Assembly: GCA_014376885.1 (NCBI GenBank)
Contig: JACMQR010000074.1
Location: 1 to 10,273, forward strand
DNA from: Polaromonas sp.
Lineage (GTDB): Bacteria; Pseudomonadota; Gammaproteobacteria; Burkholderiales; Burkholderiaceae_C
Direction of reading: 5' to 3'
DNA length: 10,273 nucleotides
Shown here: positions 1 to 6,598 of the stretch, piece by piece
Layout: each line of letters begins with the position of its first letter
How positions within the stretch are numbered: the first letter of the stretch is position 1
Program-made: the position numbers and the translations under genes
The notes under the pieces: generated by a model
Database searches by the model: none
Seen by the model: only the letters and a program-made list of their open reading frames with translations
Told to the model about the DNA's origin: nothing

Positions 1-351
1 CTTCAAGTTGGTGTCAAGAACCGCATCCCAGTCATCGTCCTTGAGCCGCATCGCCAGCATGTCGCGGGTGATGCCGGCATTGTTGACCAGCACCTGCAGG
101 CCGCCGCAGTCGCCAACAAGGCTGCTGACAAGCGCTTCGGCAGCGACCGGGTCGTTGACATCGAGTACTTGGCCAACGCAGCCTGGATAGGCAGCCAGGG
201 CGTGGCTGATTTTTGCCGCGCCCTCGGCGGTGGTGGCAGTGCCGGTGACTCTCAGCCCTTTTTTGGCCAGCTCCAGCGCGATCGCCGCGCCTATTCCGCG
301 CGAAGCACCGGTGACCAAAGCCGCCTGCCCGTTAAATTCAAGATCACTCAT
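1..351 (-). CDS. fabG: 3-oxoacyl-ACP reductase FabG (partial, N-terminal 117 residues)
   Basis: NADPH-dependent reductase of the fatty-acid elongation cycle; it converts 3-oxoacyl-ACP to 3-hydroxyacyl-ACP in the cytoplasm. The visible part starts ATG AGT GAT and shows the short-chain dehydrogenase/reductase Rossmann fold: the cofactor motif TGASRGIG at about residues 14-21 and the structural motif NNAGIT at about 89-94. The catalytic Ser/Tyr/Lys region lies beyond the window edge; the usual family length is about 245 residues, so roughly half is present. The start ATG overlaps the fabD stop (ATGA), which implies translational coupling and a shared transcript. In related genomes acpP and fabF follow, but they are not in this window. 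The SDR identity is certain; FabG rather than another SDR is inferred from the fabD neighbour and the close motif match. Confidence 0.95.
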   Translation of the reverse strand, partial: MSDLEFNGQAALVTGASRGIGAAIALELAKKGLRVTGTATTAEGAAKISHALAAYPGCVGQVLDVNDPVAAEALVSSLVGDCGGLQVLVNNAGITRDMLAMRLKDDDWDAVLDTNLK

Positions 352-1298
352 GCCAGAAGTTCCTTCACTGCAGCCAGGGAATCGGGATCAAACAAAGGCG
401 CGCCGGTCAGCTGCGGATCGATTCGTTTGACCATTCCGGCGAGCACTTTGCCCGGTCCGCACTCGACCAGGGTGGTCAAACCTCTTGCCTTGATGGCCTG
501 CACACACTCGACCCAGCGCACTGCGCCGAAGGCCTGGCGGTAAAGCGCCGACCGGATGCGCTCGGCACTGGTTTCGATGCTGACATCCACATTGTTGACC
601 ACCGCGATTCTGGGCAAGGCAAATTCGGTAGCGAGGAGTCGCTCCATCAGGCGGTCGGCTGCCGGCTTCATCAAGCGGGAGTGAAACGGAGCTGAAACGG
701 GCAGGGTCAGGGCGCGCCTGGCGCCGCTGGCCTTGAGAATTTCGCAGGCTTTTTCCACCGCCGCCTTGCTGCCCGCAATAACGGTTTGCAGAGGTTCGTT
801 GAAATTGACAGCTTCTACGACCTCCGGCGTCCCGGGACCGAAGGCACGCACGGCCTCTTCGCAGCCTTGGATCACCTGGCTTGCTTCCATGCCCAGAATG
901 GCCGCCATCGCACCCTGCCCCACGGGCACGGCAGCCTGCATGGCCTGGGCCCGAAAACGCACCAGCGGCGCGGCCTGCGACAGGCTGAGCACATTCGACG
1001 CCACCAGGGCCGAATACTCGCCCAGCGAGTGGCCCGCTACAGCGGCCGGCGCCACGCCGGTTTCAGCCATCCAAACCCGGAACGCAGCAACCCCGGCCAC
1101 CAGCATCACCGGCTGGGTATTGGTGGTCAGGGCGAGGGTTTCCTTGGAACTCTCGGTGATGAGCCGGCCGACATCTTCGCCCAGCGCATCCGAGGCTTCA
1201 GCAAGGGTCTGCCTGACGGCAGGGTGGTCACCCCAGGCATCGAGCATGCCGGCTGCCTGGGAGCCCTGGCCGGGAAAAACAAAAGCAAACGGTTTCAA
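348..1298 (-). CDS. fabD: Malonyl-CoA:ACP transacylase FabD
   Basis: Transfers malonyl from malonyl-CoA to acyl carrier protein, supplying the extender unit for FabH and FabF. The product is 316 residues, a normal length. It opens with FVFPGQGSQ (residues 6-14), has the nucleophile elbow GHSLGE with Ser91, the malonate-binding Arg116 in RFRAQAM, the catalytic His206 in VSAPFH, and GPGKVL near the C-terminus. The start codon is TTG: it gives the canonical MKPFAFVFPGQG start, the next Met is residue 18 (after the conserved motif), and GGAG lies 7 bases upstream. It overlaps fabG by 4 bases. Upstream, 90 bases separate it from a membrane-protein gene instead of fabH, and a promoter-like TACAAT lies in that gap. 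Confidence 0.97.
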   Translation of the reverse strand: MKPFAFVFPGQGSQAAGMLDAWGDHPAVRQTLAEASDALGEDVGRLITESSKETLALTTNTQPVMLVAGVAAFRVWMAETGVAPAAVAGHSLGEYSALVASNVLSLSQAAPLVRFRAQAMQAAVPVGQGAMAAILGMEASQVIQGCEEAVRAFGPGTPEVVEAVNFNEPLQTVIAGSKAAVEKACEILKASGARRALTLPVSAPFHSRLMKPAADRLMERLLATEFALPRIAVVNNVDVSIETSAERIRSALYRQAFGAVRWVECVQAIKARGLTTLVECGPGKVLAGMVKRIDPQLTGAPLFDPDSLAAVKELLA

Positions 1299-1305
1299 AT
1301 GACGG

Positions 1306-1309
1306 CTCC
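1306..1309 (-). promoter_or_regulatory. Ribosome binding site deciding the fabD TTG start
   Basis: On the minus strand GGAG is followed by 7 bases and then TTG, the fabD start codon. The spacing is near optimal and supports a non-ATG start, because no in-frame ATG lies between the preceding bases and the conserved FPGQGSQ motif. Confidence 0.6.
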
Positions 1310-1340
1310 GGTTATCAGTCGCGTAACAATAAGACCGCCC

Positions 1341-1346
1341 ATTGTA
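1341..1346 (-). promoter_or_regulatory. Possible -10 element upstream of fabD
   Basis: On the minus strand TACAAT (5 of 6 matches to TATAAT) lies about 43 bases before the fabD start, in the 90-base gap after the membrane-protein gene. A -35 at 16-18 bases is poor (GGTTTA-like), so a sigma-70 promoter is only possible. The element sits in a short interrupted palindrome, ACAAT-N10-ATTGT (about 1326-1345), which could be an operator or chance. If real, it would give fabD-fabG transcription independent of the two-gene insert upstream. Confidence 0.3.
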
Positions 1347-1388
1347 GGAAAGCCCTGGCCCCCTAAACCGGCCTCGGTTTGCGCCATG

Positions 1389-2033
1389 TCAGGCACGCGG
1401 CGCCCGGCCCGCAGCTGGACGGCGCCGGTACCGCTGCATCAGCGCTTGGAGACCGGCCGCGATGCAGCGCACCAGGGCACCGACCGCCAGCCACGGATCG
1501 ATCAGGTAATCCCACAGATTGGTCGACTCCATCAGCCCGGCCGCCCAGGCCAGCAGGGCCAGCCCGACCAGTGCCGGCAATAGCCGCAAACCATTGAACA
1601 AAAAGACCATCGTCAGCGCGAACAATGCGCCGAGCAGGGAAAACGACCCCCAGCCGAGCCGGTAGGCATCCCAGTTGCCCCATCCCAGCGCCGTCGGATA
1701 CAGCAAGCCCGCCGCCGCCAGCACTGCTGCGCTCAGGGCGATTTGGTTGCGCGCGGCCAGTGCGGGCTGTCCGAACAGGCGCTGGCCCAGGGCAAGACAA
1801 GCCAGCGCGACGAGCGTCACGCTCAGGTCCGAACTGATGCCCCGGACATAGGCCAGAAGCGGCAGATGGGCTGCGCCTGCCGGCCACCAGAAAAGCGCAA
1901 AACAGGCAAGCACTGCCCAGCCCGCCCGGCGCGGGTTGGCAAGGCGCCCGGCAAACAAGCGCAGCCCGGCAGCGCACAGCACCAGGTCGATGCCCAGCAG
2001 GGCGGCCAGATCAGTGGGCGGCGGAAGCTGCAC
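1389..2033 (-). CDS. Polytopic membrane protein of unknown function
   Basis: I do not recognise a characterised family. The 214-residue product is very hydrophobic, with six or seven likely membrane helices near residues 10-27, 37-54, 69-87, 97-115, 130-147, 150-167 and 179-197, and a basic C-terminal tail (RYRRR at about 201-205) that probably stays in the cytoplasm. Two polar patches could be functional: RGISSDLS (64-71) and YPTALGWGNWDAYRLG (112-127), rich in Gly, Trp, Asp and Tyr. The start is GTG and no clear Shine-Dalgarno is visible. It overlaps the upstream sialidase-like gene by 23 bases, so translation is probably coupled and the two products may act together at the inner membrane. 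It lies between fabH and fabD, where no gene is usually found. Function unknown. Confidence 0.8.
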   Translation of the reverse strand: MQLPPPTDLAALLGIDLVLCAAGLRLFAGRLANPRRAGWAVLACFALFWWPAGAAHLPLLAYVRGISSDLSVTLVALACLALGQRLFGQPALAARNQIALSAAVLAAAGLLYPTALGWGNWDAYRLGWGSFSLLGALFALTMVFLFNGLRLLPALVGLALLAWAAGLMESTNLWDYLIDPWLAVGALVRCIAAGLQALMQRYRRRPAAGRAPRA

Positions 2034-3408
2034 GGCGCGGTGCTGGCAGGCCAGCGTCCGGTTGAAAGGAGGGACTGGGGTTCAGCCGGACATGCTTGAT
2101 TCGGCTGCGGTGCCAGGTGTACACCAGGTGCAGGTAGCCGTCCTGGCTTTGCAGCAGGAACGGATACGAGAACTCTTGCGAGCAGGTGGCGGCGCCGCAA
2201 AGCTGGCGCATGGCGCTGTCGACGTCTGCGCGGACCTGCGCCTGGCTGGCCCCTTGCGCCACAAGCTCGTCAGATAGCAGGCGCTCATAGCTGCTGACCG
2301 ACAAGCGGGTATCGGCACTGGCGGCCGATTCCACAAGCCACGGCGCGACCCCCTCGAAGGAGCCGCCCCGGCCGGCTTTGACAAGCGCCAGCGTTTGGCG
2401 ATCTTTTGGATTGGGGTTGAAAGCCAGCCACTGGTCGCCCGCCGCCGTCACAGCGCCGGCCAGGGCGGAGTCCGGGTTCGGCAATGAGGTCGCGCGGGTT
2501 GCTGACCAGGTCTGGCCGGCGTCGGTGGTTTCGGACGCCATGATGGCGGTGCTGCGGCCTGACCGCATGTAGAGCTGCGCCCGCAGCGCGTCCTGCACGA
2601 GCGCCACCGGCTGCAAGCTGGTCTGGCTGGCCGGGATGCGGCTCTTGTCCACGATCTGCCCCTCGGGGCTGAGACGCAGGATTTCAGCAAATTTGCTGAT
2701 GAACTCATGGTAGACCGGCAAACCGATCTGGCCGTTTTGGTAAAAAAACGGTGCGCCCTTGGCCAGGGTGCTGAGGTTGAGGAATGGCGAGGTCACCAAC
2801 CGGCGCAACGCGCTCCAGGTAACGCCGTCGTCGGTGGAGCGAGTCCAGCTGAGGGAGCTGCCCGCCCACCCGCCCAGCGAGACATTGACCATCCACAGCA
2901 TGAGCGAGCCGTCGGGCAAACGCGTAATTACCGGGTTGCCGATTTTTTTGACATAGCGCCACAAATCGCGCTGCAGCCGCGCGCGGTCCAAAAGCGTTTG
3001 TTCCTCACTCCAGTGCAGGTTTTCCGGCTTCAGCACAGCGGTTTTTATTGCCACGTCCCCGGCGCCCTCGCGCGATCCTGAAAACCAGACGGCGCGCAAA
3101 TCGCCGTTGCGCAACTCGGCAAGCGAGGCCGCATGGACAGCCTGGCCAGGCTCGGAAGAAACAAACCGGGCATCGAACTCAAAGCGCCCGTCGGGCGAGA
3201 GCTGCCGGGGAACGCTGGCCGACGCGCCACCTGCCGGCGCGGCCTGCCAAGGCGCGTTCGCGGGACGCACCGGAGTCGATGGCGGCACAAAACCTGACAG
3301 CGGTGGGCGGATGAAGGTCTTCCAGCCCGCCAGGACAAAGGCCGCTGCAAGCGCCATTGCCCACACCAGGTTGGTCGGGCCCACCTTGCTGGGCATGCTG
3401 AAATTCAA
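2011..3408 (-). CDS. Membrane-anchored sialidase-like (BNR/Asp-box) beta-propeller protein
   Basis: The 465-residue product resembles the BNR_2 sialidase-like superfamily. A single hydrophobic helix at about 13-29 looks like a signal anchor, followed by a Pro/Ala-rich linker (35-70), so the main domain is probably periplasmic. The propeller begins near HAASLAELRNGDL (92-104) with WFSGSREG (108-115). Two Asp boxes of the form S/T-x-D-x-G-x-T-W are clear at 191-198 (STDDGVTW) and 294-301 (TTDAGQTW). GLPVYHEF (229-236) and the final strand region SQDGYLHLVYTW (421-432) fit the same family. A helical insertion near 374-410 holds Cys404 and Cys409. I cannot assign a complete sialidase catalytic set (Arg triad, Asp, Glu, Tyr), so enzymatic activity and substrate are unknown. 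The TTG start is chosen for AGGAGG 4 bases upstream; an ATG at 3396 is the alternative. Its 3' end overlaps the membrane-protein gene. Confidence 0.82.
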   Translation of the reverse strand: MNFSMPSKVGPTNLVWAMALAAAFVLAGWKTFIRPPLSGFVPPSTPVRPANAPWQAAPAGGASASVPRQLSPDGRFEFDARFVSSEPGQAVHAASLAELRNGDLRAVWFSGSREGAGDVAIKTAVLKPENLHWSEEQTLLDRARLQRDLWRYVKKIGNPVITRLPDGSLMLWMVNVSLGGWAGSSLSWTRSTDDGVTWSALRRLVTSPFLNLSTLAKGAPFFYQNGQIGLPVYHEFISKFAEILRLSPEGQIVDKSRIPASQTSLQPVALVQDALRAQLYMRSGRSTAIMASETTDAGQTWSATRATSLPNPDSALAGAVTAAGDQWLAFNPNPKDRQTLALVKAGRGGSFEGVAPWLVESAASADTRLSVSSYERLLSDELVAQGASQAQVRADVDSAMRQLCGAATCSQEFSYPFLLQSQDGYLHLVYTWHRSRIKHVRLNPSPSFQPDAGLPAPRRAASAAH

Positions 3409-3412
3409 ACAA

Positions 3413-3418
3413 CCTCCT
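3413..3418 (-). promoter_or_regulatory. Strong Shine-Dalgarno AGGAGG for the sialidase-like gene
   Basis: A perfect AGGAGG on the minus strand lies 4 bases before the TTG at 3408 and 16 bases before the ATG at 3396. The short spacing favours the TTG start; the ATG would be too far for efficient pairing. Confidence 0.6.
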
Positions 3419-3434
3419 GCGCGCGGGACTGGCC

Positions 3435-3463
3435 CAAATAAATACCGCGCAGCGCCATGTCAA
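3435..3463 (-). promoter_or_regulatory. Candidate sigma-70 promoter for the sialidase-like/membrane-protein pair
   Basis: On the minus strand a perfect -35 box TTGACA (3463-3458) contains the TGA stop codon of fabH. After exactly 17 bases comes TATTTG (3440-3435), a weak -10 (3 of 6). Transcription would start near 3428, giving a leader of about 20 bases that carries the AGGAGG. The position just before the accessory pair and the perfect -35 with ideal spacing make this plausible; the weak -10 keeps confidence moderate. Confidence 0.45.
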
Positions 3464-4437
3464 TACCTCAAAAGCACCGCGCCCCAGGTGAACCCGCCGC
3501 CCACGCCTTCAAGCATCACGATGTCGCCTTTTTTGACCTTGCCGCTGCGCACCGCTTCATCGAGCGCCAGTGGAATGGAGGCGGCCGAGGTGTTGCCATG
3601 CTGGTCAACCGTGACAATCAACTTTTCCAAGGGCAATTTCAGTTTTTTCGCGGTGCTGCGCATGATGCGCAGGTTGGCCTGATGGGGAATCAGCCAGTCG
3701 ATGTCGGCCTCGGTCAGCGAAGCTTTGGCAAGCGTGGCGCGAGCAGCATTTTCCAGCACGCCGACCGCCAGCTTGAACACCGCCTGGCCATCCATGGTGA
3801 GCAGCGGGCTGCCCACCACCTGGCCGCCTGACACATGGCCGGGGACGCACAAAATGCCGACATGACGGCCATCGGCATGCAAGTCGCTGGCCAGGATTCC
3901 AGGCTCCTGCGATGCTTCCAGCACGACAGCGCCAGCGCCGTCGCCAAACAAAACGCAGGTGGTGCGGTCGGAAAAGTCCAGGATGCGGGAGAACACCTCG
4001 CTACCGACGACCAGCGCCCGTGTCGCCGCGCCGCTTTTGATCATGGCATCGGCCACGGTCAGTGCGTAGACGAATCCGCTGCAGACCGCCTGCAGATCAA
4101 AGGCCGGACAACCGGCAATTCCCAGCTTGTGCTGCAAGATGCAAGCCACTGACGGAAACACCATGTCCGGCGTTGAGGTGGCCACGATGATCAGGTCAAT
4201 GTCGGCCGCCTGAAGCCCGGCAGCTTCAATCGCGCGCCGGGCCGCTTCGACACCCAGATCGCTGCTGGTGACATCGGGTGCCGCGAAATGCCGCGCTTCG
4301 ATCCCGGTGCGCGCCACGATCCACTCGTCCGACGTTTCCACACCCCGGGCCGCCAATTGGGTGGCCAACTGGGCATTGGTCAGGCGGTTGGGTGGCAGAT
4401 AGCTGCCGGTGCCGGTGATGCGTGAGTAACAGGTCAT
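3460..4437 (-). CDS. fabH: 3-oxoacyl-ACP synthase III FabH
   Basis: Condenses acetyl-CoA with malonyl-ACP to start each fatty-acid chain (type II system, cytoplasm). The product is 325 residues, normal for the family. The thiolase-fold catalytic triad is complete: Cys119 in QAVCSGF, His252 in PHQAN, and Asn282 in GNTSAAS. The N-terminal ITGTGSYLP and the C-terminal [10 protein letters not shown] are typical FabH motifs. The ATG start is 3 bases after the plsX stop, so it is cotranscribed and probably translationally coupled with plsX. Downstream, fabD would be expected next, but two unrelated genes intervene. The stop codon doubles as part of a promoter-like TTGACA. Confidence 0.98.
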   Translation of the reverse strand: MTCYSRITGTGSYLPPNRLTNAQLATQLAARGVETSDEWIVARTGIEARHFAAPDVTSSDLGVEAARRAIEAAGLQAADIDLIIVATSTPDMVFPSVACILQHKLGIAGCPAFDLQAVCSGFVYALTVADAMIKSGAATRALVVGSEVFSRILDFSDRTTCVLFGDGAGAVVLEASQEPGILASDLHADGRHVGILCVPGHVSGGQVVGSPLLTMDGQAVFKLAVGVLENAARATLAKASLTEADIDWLIPHQANLRIMRSTAKKLKLPLEKLIVTVDQHGNTSAASIPLALDEAVRSGKVKKGDIVMLEGVGGGFTWGAVLLRY

Positions 4438-4440
4438 GGG

Positions 4441-5553
4441 TCAGTGGGCGGGTGTGGAAACAGTTGATTCGGCTGGCTTGCAGGGCAGCGCCAGCGCATC
4501 TTCGCCAGCAAACACCGCCCGGGCAGTAACCAGCAAGGGAGCCGCATGGGCAATGCGTTCACGGACTCTTTCCAGCAGGTTGTTCCGGGCCGCATCATAA
4601 GCCCGCATCAAGGCCTGCTCGAAGGCAAACACATCGGCCGAGCCATGGCTTTTAAACACCAGCCCGCGCAGGCCCAGCAACGCGGCGCCGTTGTAGCGCC
4701 GGTGGTCAAAGCGCCTTTTGAAGGCCGACAGCACCGGGTAGGCCACCAGCGCGGCCATTTTCGTCAGCACATTGCGGGAAAACTCGGCCTTGATGTAGTC
4801 GCCAATCATGTGGGCCAGGCCTTCGCTGCTCTTGAGCGCCACATTGCCGACAAAGCCGTCGCACACCACCAGATCGGTCGTGCCCTTGAAAATATCGTTG
4901 CCTTCTACATTTCCGTAGAAATTGATGTCGCCGGAGTCTGAAGCAGCCCTGAGCAGCTTGCCGGCCTTTTTGATCATGTCGCCGCCTTTGATGGCTTCTT
5001 CGCCAATATTGAGCAGGCCGACGGTGGGCGAAGGAATGTCGGCAATGGCCGCAACCAAAGCAGAACCCATGACCGCGAACTGCAGCAAATGCTCTTCGGT
5101 GCAGTCAACATTGGCGCCAAGGTCGAGCATGGTCGTCGCCTTGCCGGCCGCGTTGGGCAGCTGGGACGCGATGGCCGGCCGGTCGATGCCATCGAGGGTT
5201 TTAAGCACATACCGGGCAATGGCCATCAGCGCGCCGGTGTTGCCGCCCGACACGGCAACCTGGGCGCGCCCCTCCTTGACCTGATTGATGGCCACCCGCA
5301 TCGACGAGTCTTTCTTGCGCCGCAAGGCCACCTCGATTGGATCGTCCATCGTGACCACCTCGCTGGCCGCTACGATTTCGCATCTGCCGTGCGCCACCAG
5401 GCGTGGGTAAAGCAAATGGACGGCAAGCAACTCTGGCTGACCGACCAGCAAAAGCTGGGCATCGGGATGCGACTCCAGGAATGCCAGGCTGGCCGCCAGC
5501 GTGACATCGGGACCAATATCGCCCCCCATGGCGTCGACAGCAATCCTGATCAT
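4441..5553 (-). CDS. plsX: Phosphate acyltransferase PlsX
   Basis: Makes acyl-phosphate from acyl-ACP and inorganic phosphate, feeding PlsY in phosphatidic acid synthesis; a peripheral membrane enzyme linking fatty-acid and phospholipid pathways. Diagnostic segments are [12 protein letters not shown] (4-15), [11 protein letters not shown] (101-111), DLGANVD (144-150), YGNVEG (213-218) and VCDGFVGNV (230-238). At 370 residues it is slightly longer than many PlsX proteins; the extra length is in a C-terminal tail after about residue 345, which is Ala/Pro-rich. The ATG start directly precedes the conserved first strand, but no strong Shine-Dalgarno is seen. It lies 3 bases before fabH and about 85 bases after rpmF, with a terminator hairpin in that gap. 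Confidence 0.98.
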   Translation of the reverse strand: MIRIAVDAMGGDIGPDVTLAASLAFLESHPDAQLLLVGQPELLAVHLLYPRLVAHGRCEIVAASEVVTMDDPIEVALRRKKDSSMRVAINQVKEGRAQVAVSGGNTGALMAIARYVLKTLDGIDRPAIASQLPNAAGKATTMLDLGANVDCTEEHLLQFAVMGSALVAAIADIPSPTVGLLNIGEEAIKGGDMIKKAGKLLRAASDSGDINFYGNVEGNDIFKGTTDLVVCDGFVGNVALKSSEGLAHMIGDYIKAEFSRNVLTKMAALVAYPVLSAFKRRFDHRRYNGAALLGLRGLVFKSHGSADVFAFEQALMRAYDAARNNLLERVRERIAHAAPLLVTARAVFAGEDALALPCKPAESTVSTPAH

Positions 5554-5587
5554 CTGGGAACTGGTTGAGTCAAGAATAAAACTTCAG

Positions 5588-5620
5588 GCAAAAGAAAGGC
5601 CCGCAGGATGAGTGCGGGCC
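5588..5620 (-). terminator. Intrinsic terminator or attenuator between rpmF and plsX
   Basis: On the minus strand a perfect 8-bp GC-rich stem GGCCCGCA/TGCGGGCC (5620-5613 with 5605-5598) closes a 7-base loop and is followed at once by TTTCTTTTG. This is a textbook Rho-independent terminator shape located 19 bases after the rpmF stop. Because plsX-fabH follow on the same strand with no obvious promoter of their own, it probably works as a partial terminator, lowering expression of the lipid genes relative to L32. Confidence 0.8.
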
Positions 5621-5638
5621 CATGCTTGAGGCTGGAAA

Positions 5639-5821
5639 TTAAGCTTCAGCTTTTGTTTTCAACACCTTGCGGCCACGGTAAAAACCGGTGGGGCTGATGT
5701 GGTGGCGCAAATGGATTTCGCCCGTGGTCGACTCGACGGCAATGCCCGGCACGTTCAACGCATTGTGCGAGCGGTGCATGCCGCGCTTGGAAGGGGATTT
5801 TTTGTTTTGCTGAACAGCCAT
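5639..5821 (-). CDS. rpmF: 50S ribosomal protein L32
   Basis: A 60-residue basic ribosomal protein of the large subunit. It begins [18 protein letters not shown], the hallmark L32 N-terminus, and contains [19 protein letters not shown]. It lacks the paired-cysteine zinc ribbon found in some L32 forms, as expected for proteobacteria. The start is fixed by homology and by AGGAG 6 bases upstream; the frame stays open for 27 further codons upstream, but that part is not L32-like. It follows yceD after a 179-base gap carrying a consensus TATAAT and precedes a terminator hairpin, so it can form its own short transcript. Confidence 0.97.
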   Translation of the reverse strand: MAVQQNKKSPSKRGMHRSHNALNVPGIAVESTTGEIHLRHHISPTGFYRGRKVLKTKAEA

Positions 5822-5827
5822 GATTCG

Positions 5828-5832
5828 CTCCT
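5828..5832 (-). promoter_or_regulatory. Ribosome binding site of rpmF
   Basis: AGGAG on the minus strand sits 6 bases before the ATG of rpmF. It selects this start over the longer open frame that continues upstream. Confidence 0.75.
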
Positions 5833-5852
5833 GACAGGGTAATAGTGTGGGT

Positions 5853-5870
5853 AAATTTCGCACCAAATTT
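5853..5870. repeat. AAATTT-N6-AAATTT inverted repeat in the rpmF leader
   Basis: Two copies of the self-complementary hexamer AAATTT (5853-5858 and 5865-5870) flank a 6-base spacer, about 30 bases before the rpmF start. It could form a weak AU-rich hairpin in the leader RNA or be a protein-binding site; it may equally be an AU-rich enhancer of translation. No function can be assigned. Confidence 0.3.
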
Positions 5871-5944
5871 TTAAGCCTGGTGAACTGCATGGCCCTTGGC
5901 AACCCGAAGAACCAGCATCACTACCTTGGTAAGCGAAGCCTCGG

Positions 5945-5950
5945 ATTATA
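5945..5950 (-). promoter_or_regulatory. Consensus -10 TATAAT upstream of rpmF
   Basis: A perfect TATAAT on the minus strand lies in the 179-base gap between yceD and rpmF. No good -35 is seen at 16-18 bases upstream (GC-rich, CCCTGG-like). Transcription would start near 5938, leaving a leader of about 117 bases before rpmF. Consensus -10 boxes are rare in such GC-rich DNA, which supports a real internal promoter driving rpmF and, by read-through, plsX-fabH. Confidence 0.55.
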
Positions 5951-6000
5951 ACCCGATCCAAAACCGCCAGGGCCCACAGCCCAATCGCGGTGGCCCGGAA

Positions 6001-6573
6001 TCAGTCGTTCTTGGTTTTCAGTTGCGCCAGGGCAGCGAACGGATTGGGCTTTTCGCCCGGGCGCTGATCGTCGCCGTCGTTGCGGGCCAAGGGCGCCAGC
6101 GCCTCTTCCCCGACCTGCATGACCGGCGGCGTCGGGCATTCGCCATGCATCGGCACCAGGGGCAAGGCCATCAGCAGCTCGTCCTCGAGCACGGCGAGCA
6201 GATCAAACTGCGGCTCCATGACCAGCAGGTCCTCCTCGGAATCGTCGTCTTGGGCCATGGCAATGGCTTCCGTCGCCACGAAGCGGTACCACTGGTTGAC
6301 TTCGAGGGGCATGTCCACCGTGCCCATGCAGCGCTGGCAGGTCAGGGGAACCAAGGCACTGGCCGTCAGGTGAAGCCAGACATCGTCTTCGGCCTGCCCC
6401 CCCGGCCGGAGCTCTGCGCTGGCTTTCCAGCTTATGGCTGAATCAGGGCTTGGCGCTTGTGCTTCGTATGCCAGGCGCTCCATATTTTGTAGCGGGGTTG
6501 TTTCGGCAATCGGCACACCCTCATGGGCAAAGGCCTGCATGTTCAGCCGGTTGGGGTGGTGAGATTTGGACAT
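6001..6573 (-). CDS. yceD: YceD family (DUF177) protein
   Basis: DUF177 proteins are encoded next to rpmF in many bacteria and have been linked to 23S rRNA accumulation; the molecular role is not settled. The 190-residue product has the family's CQRC motif (Cys79, Cys82), an acidic segment at 109-115, FDLLAVLEDELLMALPLVPMH (about 123-143), HGEC with Cys146, and the conserved C-terminal end NPFAALAQLK (177-186). The cysteines may bind a metal, but this is inference. The ATG at 6573 gives the full domain; no strong Shine-Dalgarno is visible. Its start lies only 25 bases from the divergent yceF start, so any promoter must lie inside yceF or the transcript must be nearly leaderless. Confidence 0.92.
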   Translation of the reverse strand: MSKSHHPNRLNMQAFAHEGVPIAETTPLQNMERLAYEAQAPSPDSAISWKASAELRPGGQAEDDVWLHLTASALVPLTCQRCMGTVDMPLEVNQWYRFVATEAIAMAQDDDSEEDLLVMEPQFDLLAVLEDELLMALPLVPMHGECPTPPVMQVGEEALAPLARNDGDDQRPGEKPNPFAALAQLKTKND

Positions 6574-6598
6574 TCGTGCAGTGTAAGAGAATCAGGCC

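Noticed and set aside
1365..1380. Hairpin AAACCG-N4-CGGTTT just after the membrane-protein gene as a terminator
   Set aside because: The stem is only 6 bp and is followed by AGGGGGCC on the minus strand instead of a U-run, so intrinsic termination is not supported.
786..1583. Plus-strand open frame of 265 codons over fabD
   Set aside because: Antisense to fabD, whose catalytic Ser, His and Arg are all in place; His/Gly/Arg-rich composition is typical of shadow frames.
1299..3460. Transposon or integron origin of the two-gene insert
   Set aside because: No transposase, terminal inverted repeats, target-site duplication or attachment-like repeat is visible at either edge, and base composition looks similar to neighbours.
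5568..5573. TTGACT as a -35 box for plsX
   Set aside because: At 16-18 bases downstream there is only GATCAG/ATCAGG-like sequence inside the plsX start, so no promoter is supported.
5822..5902. 27-codon N-terminal extension of L32
   Set aside because: The frame is open, but L32 starts at [14 protein letters not shown], preceded by a good AGGAG; the extension does not resemble any L32.
6566..6571. TTGGAC as a -35 box for yceF on the plus strand
   Set aside because: No -10-like hexamer is found at 16-18 bases; the hexamer at 17 bases is GAATCA.
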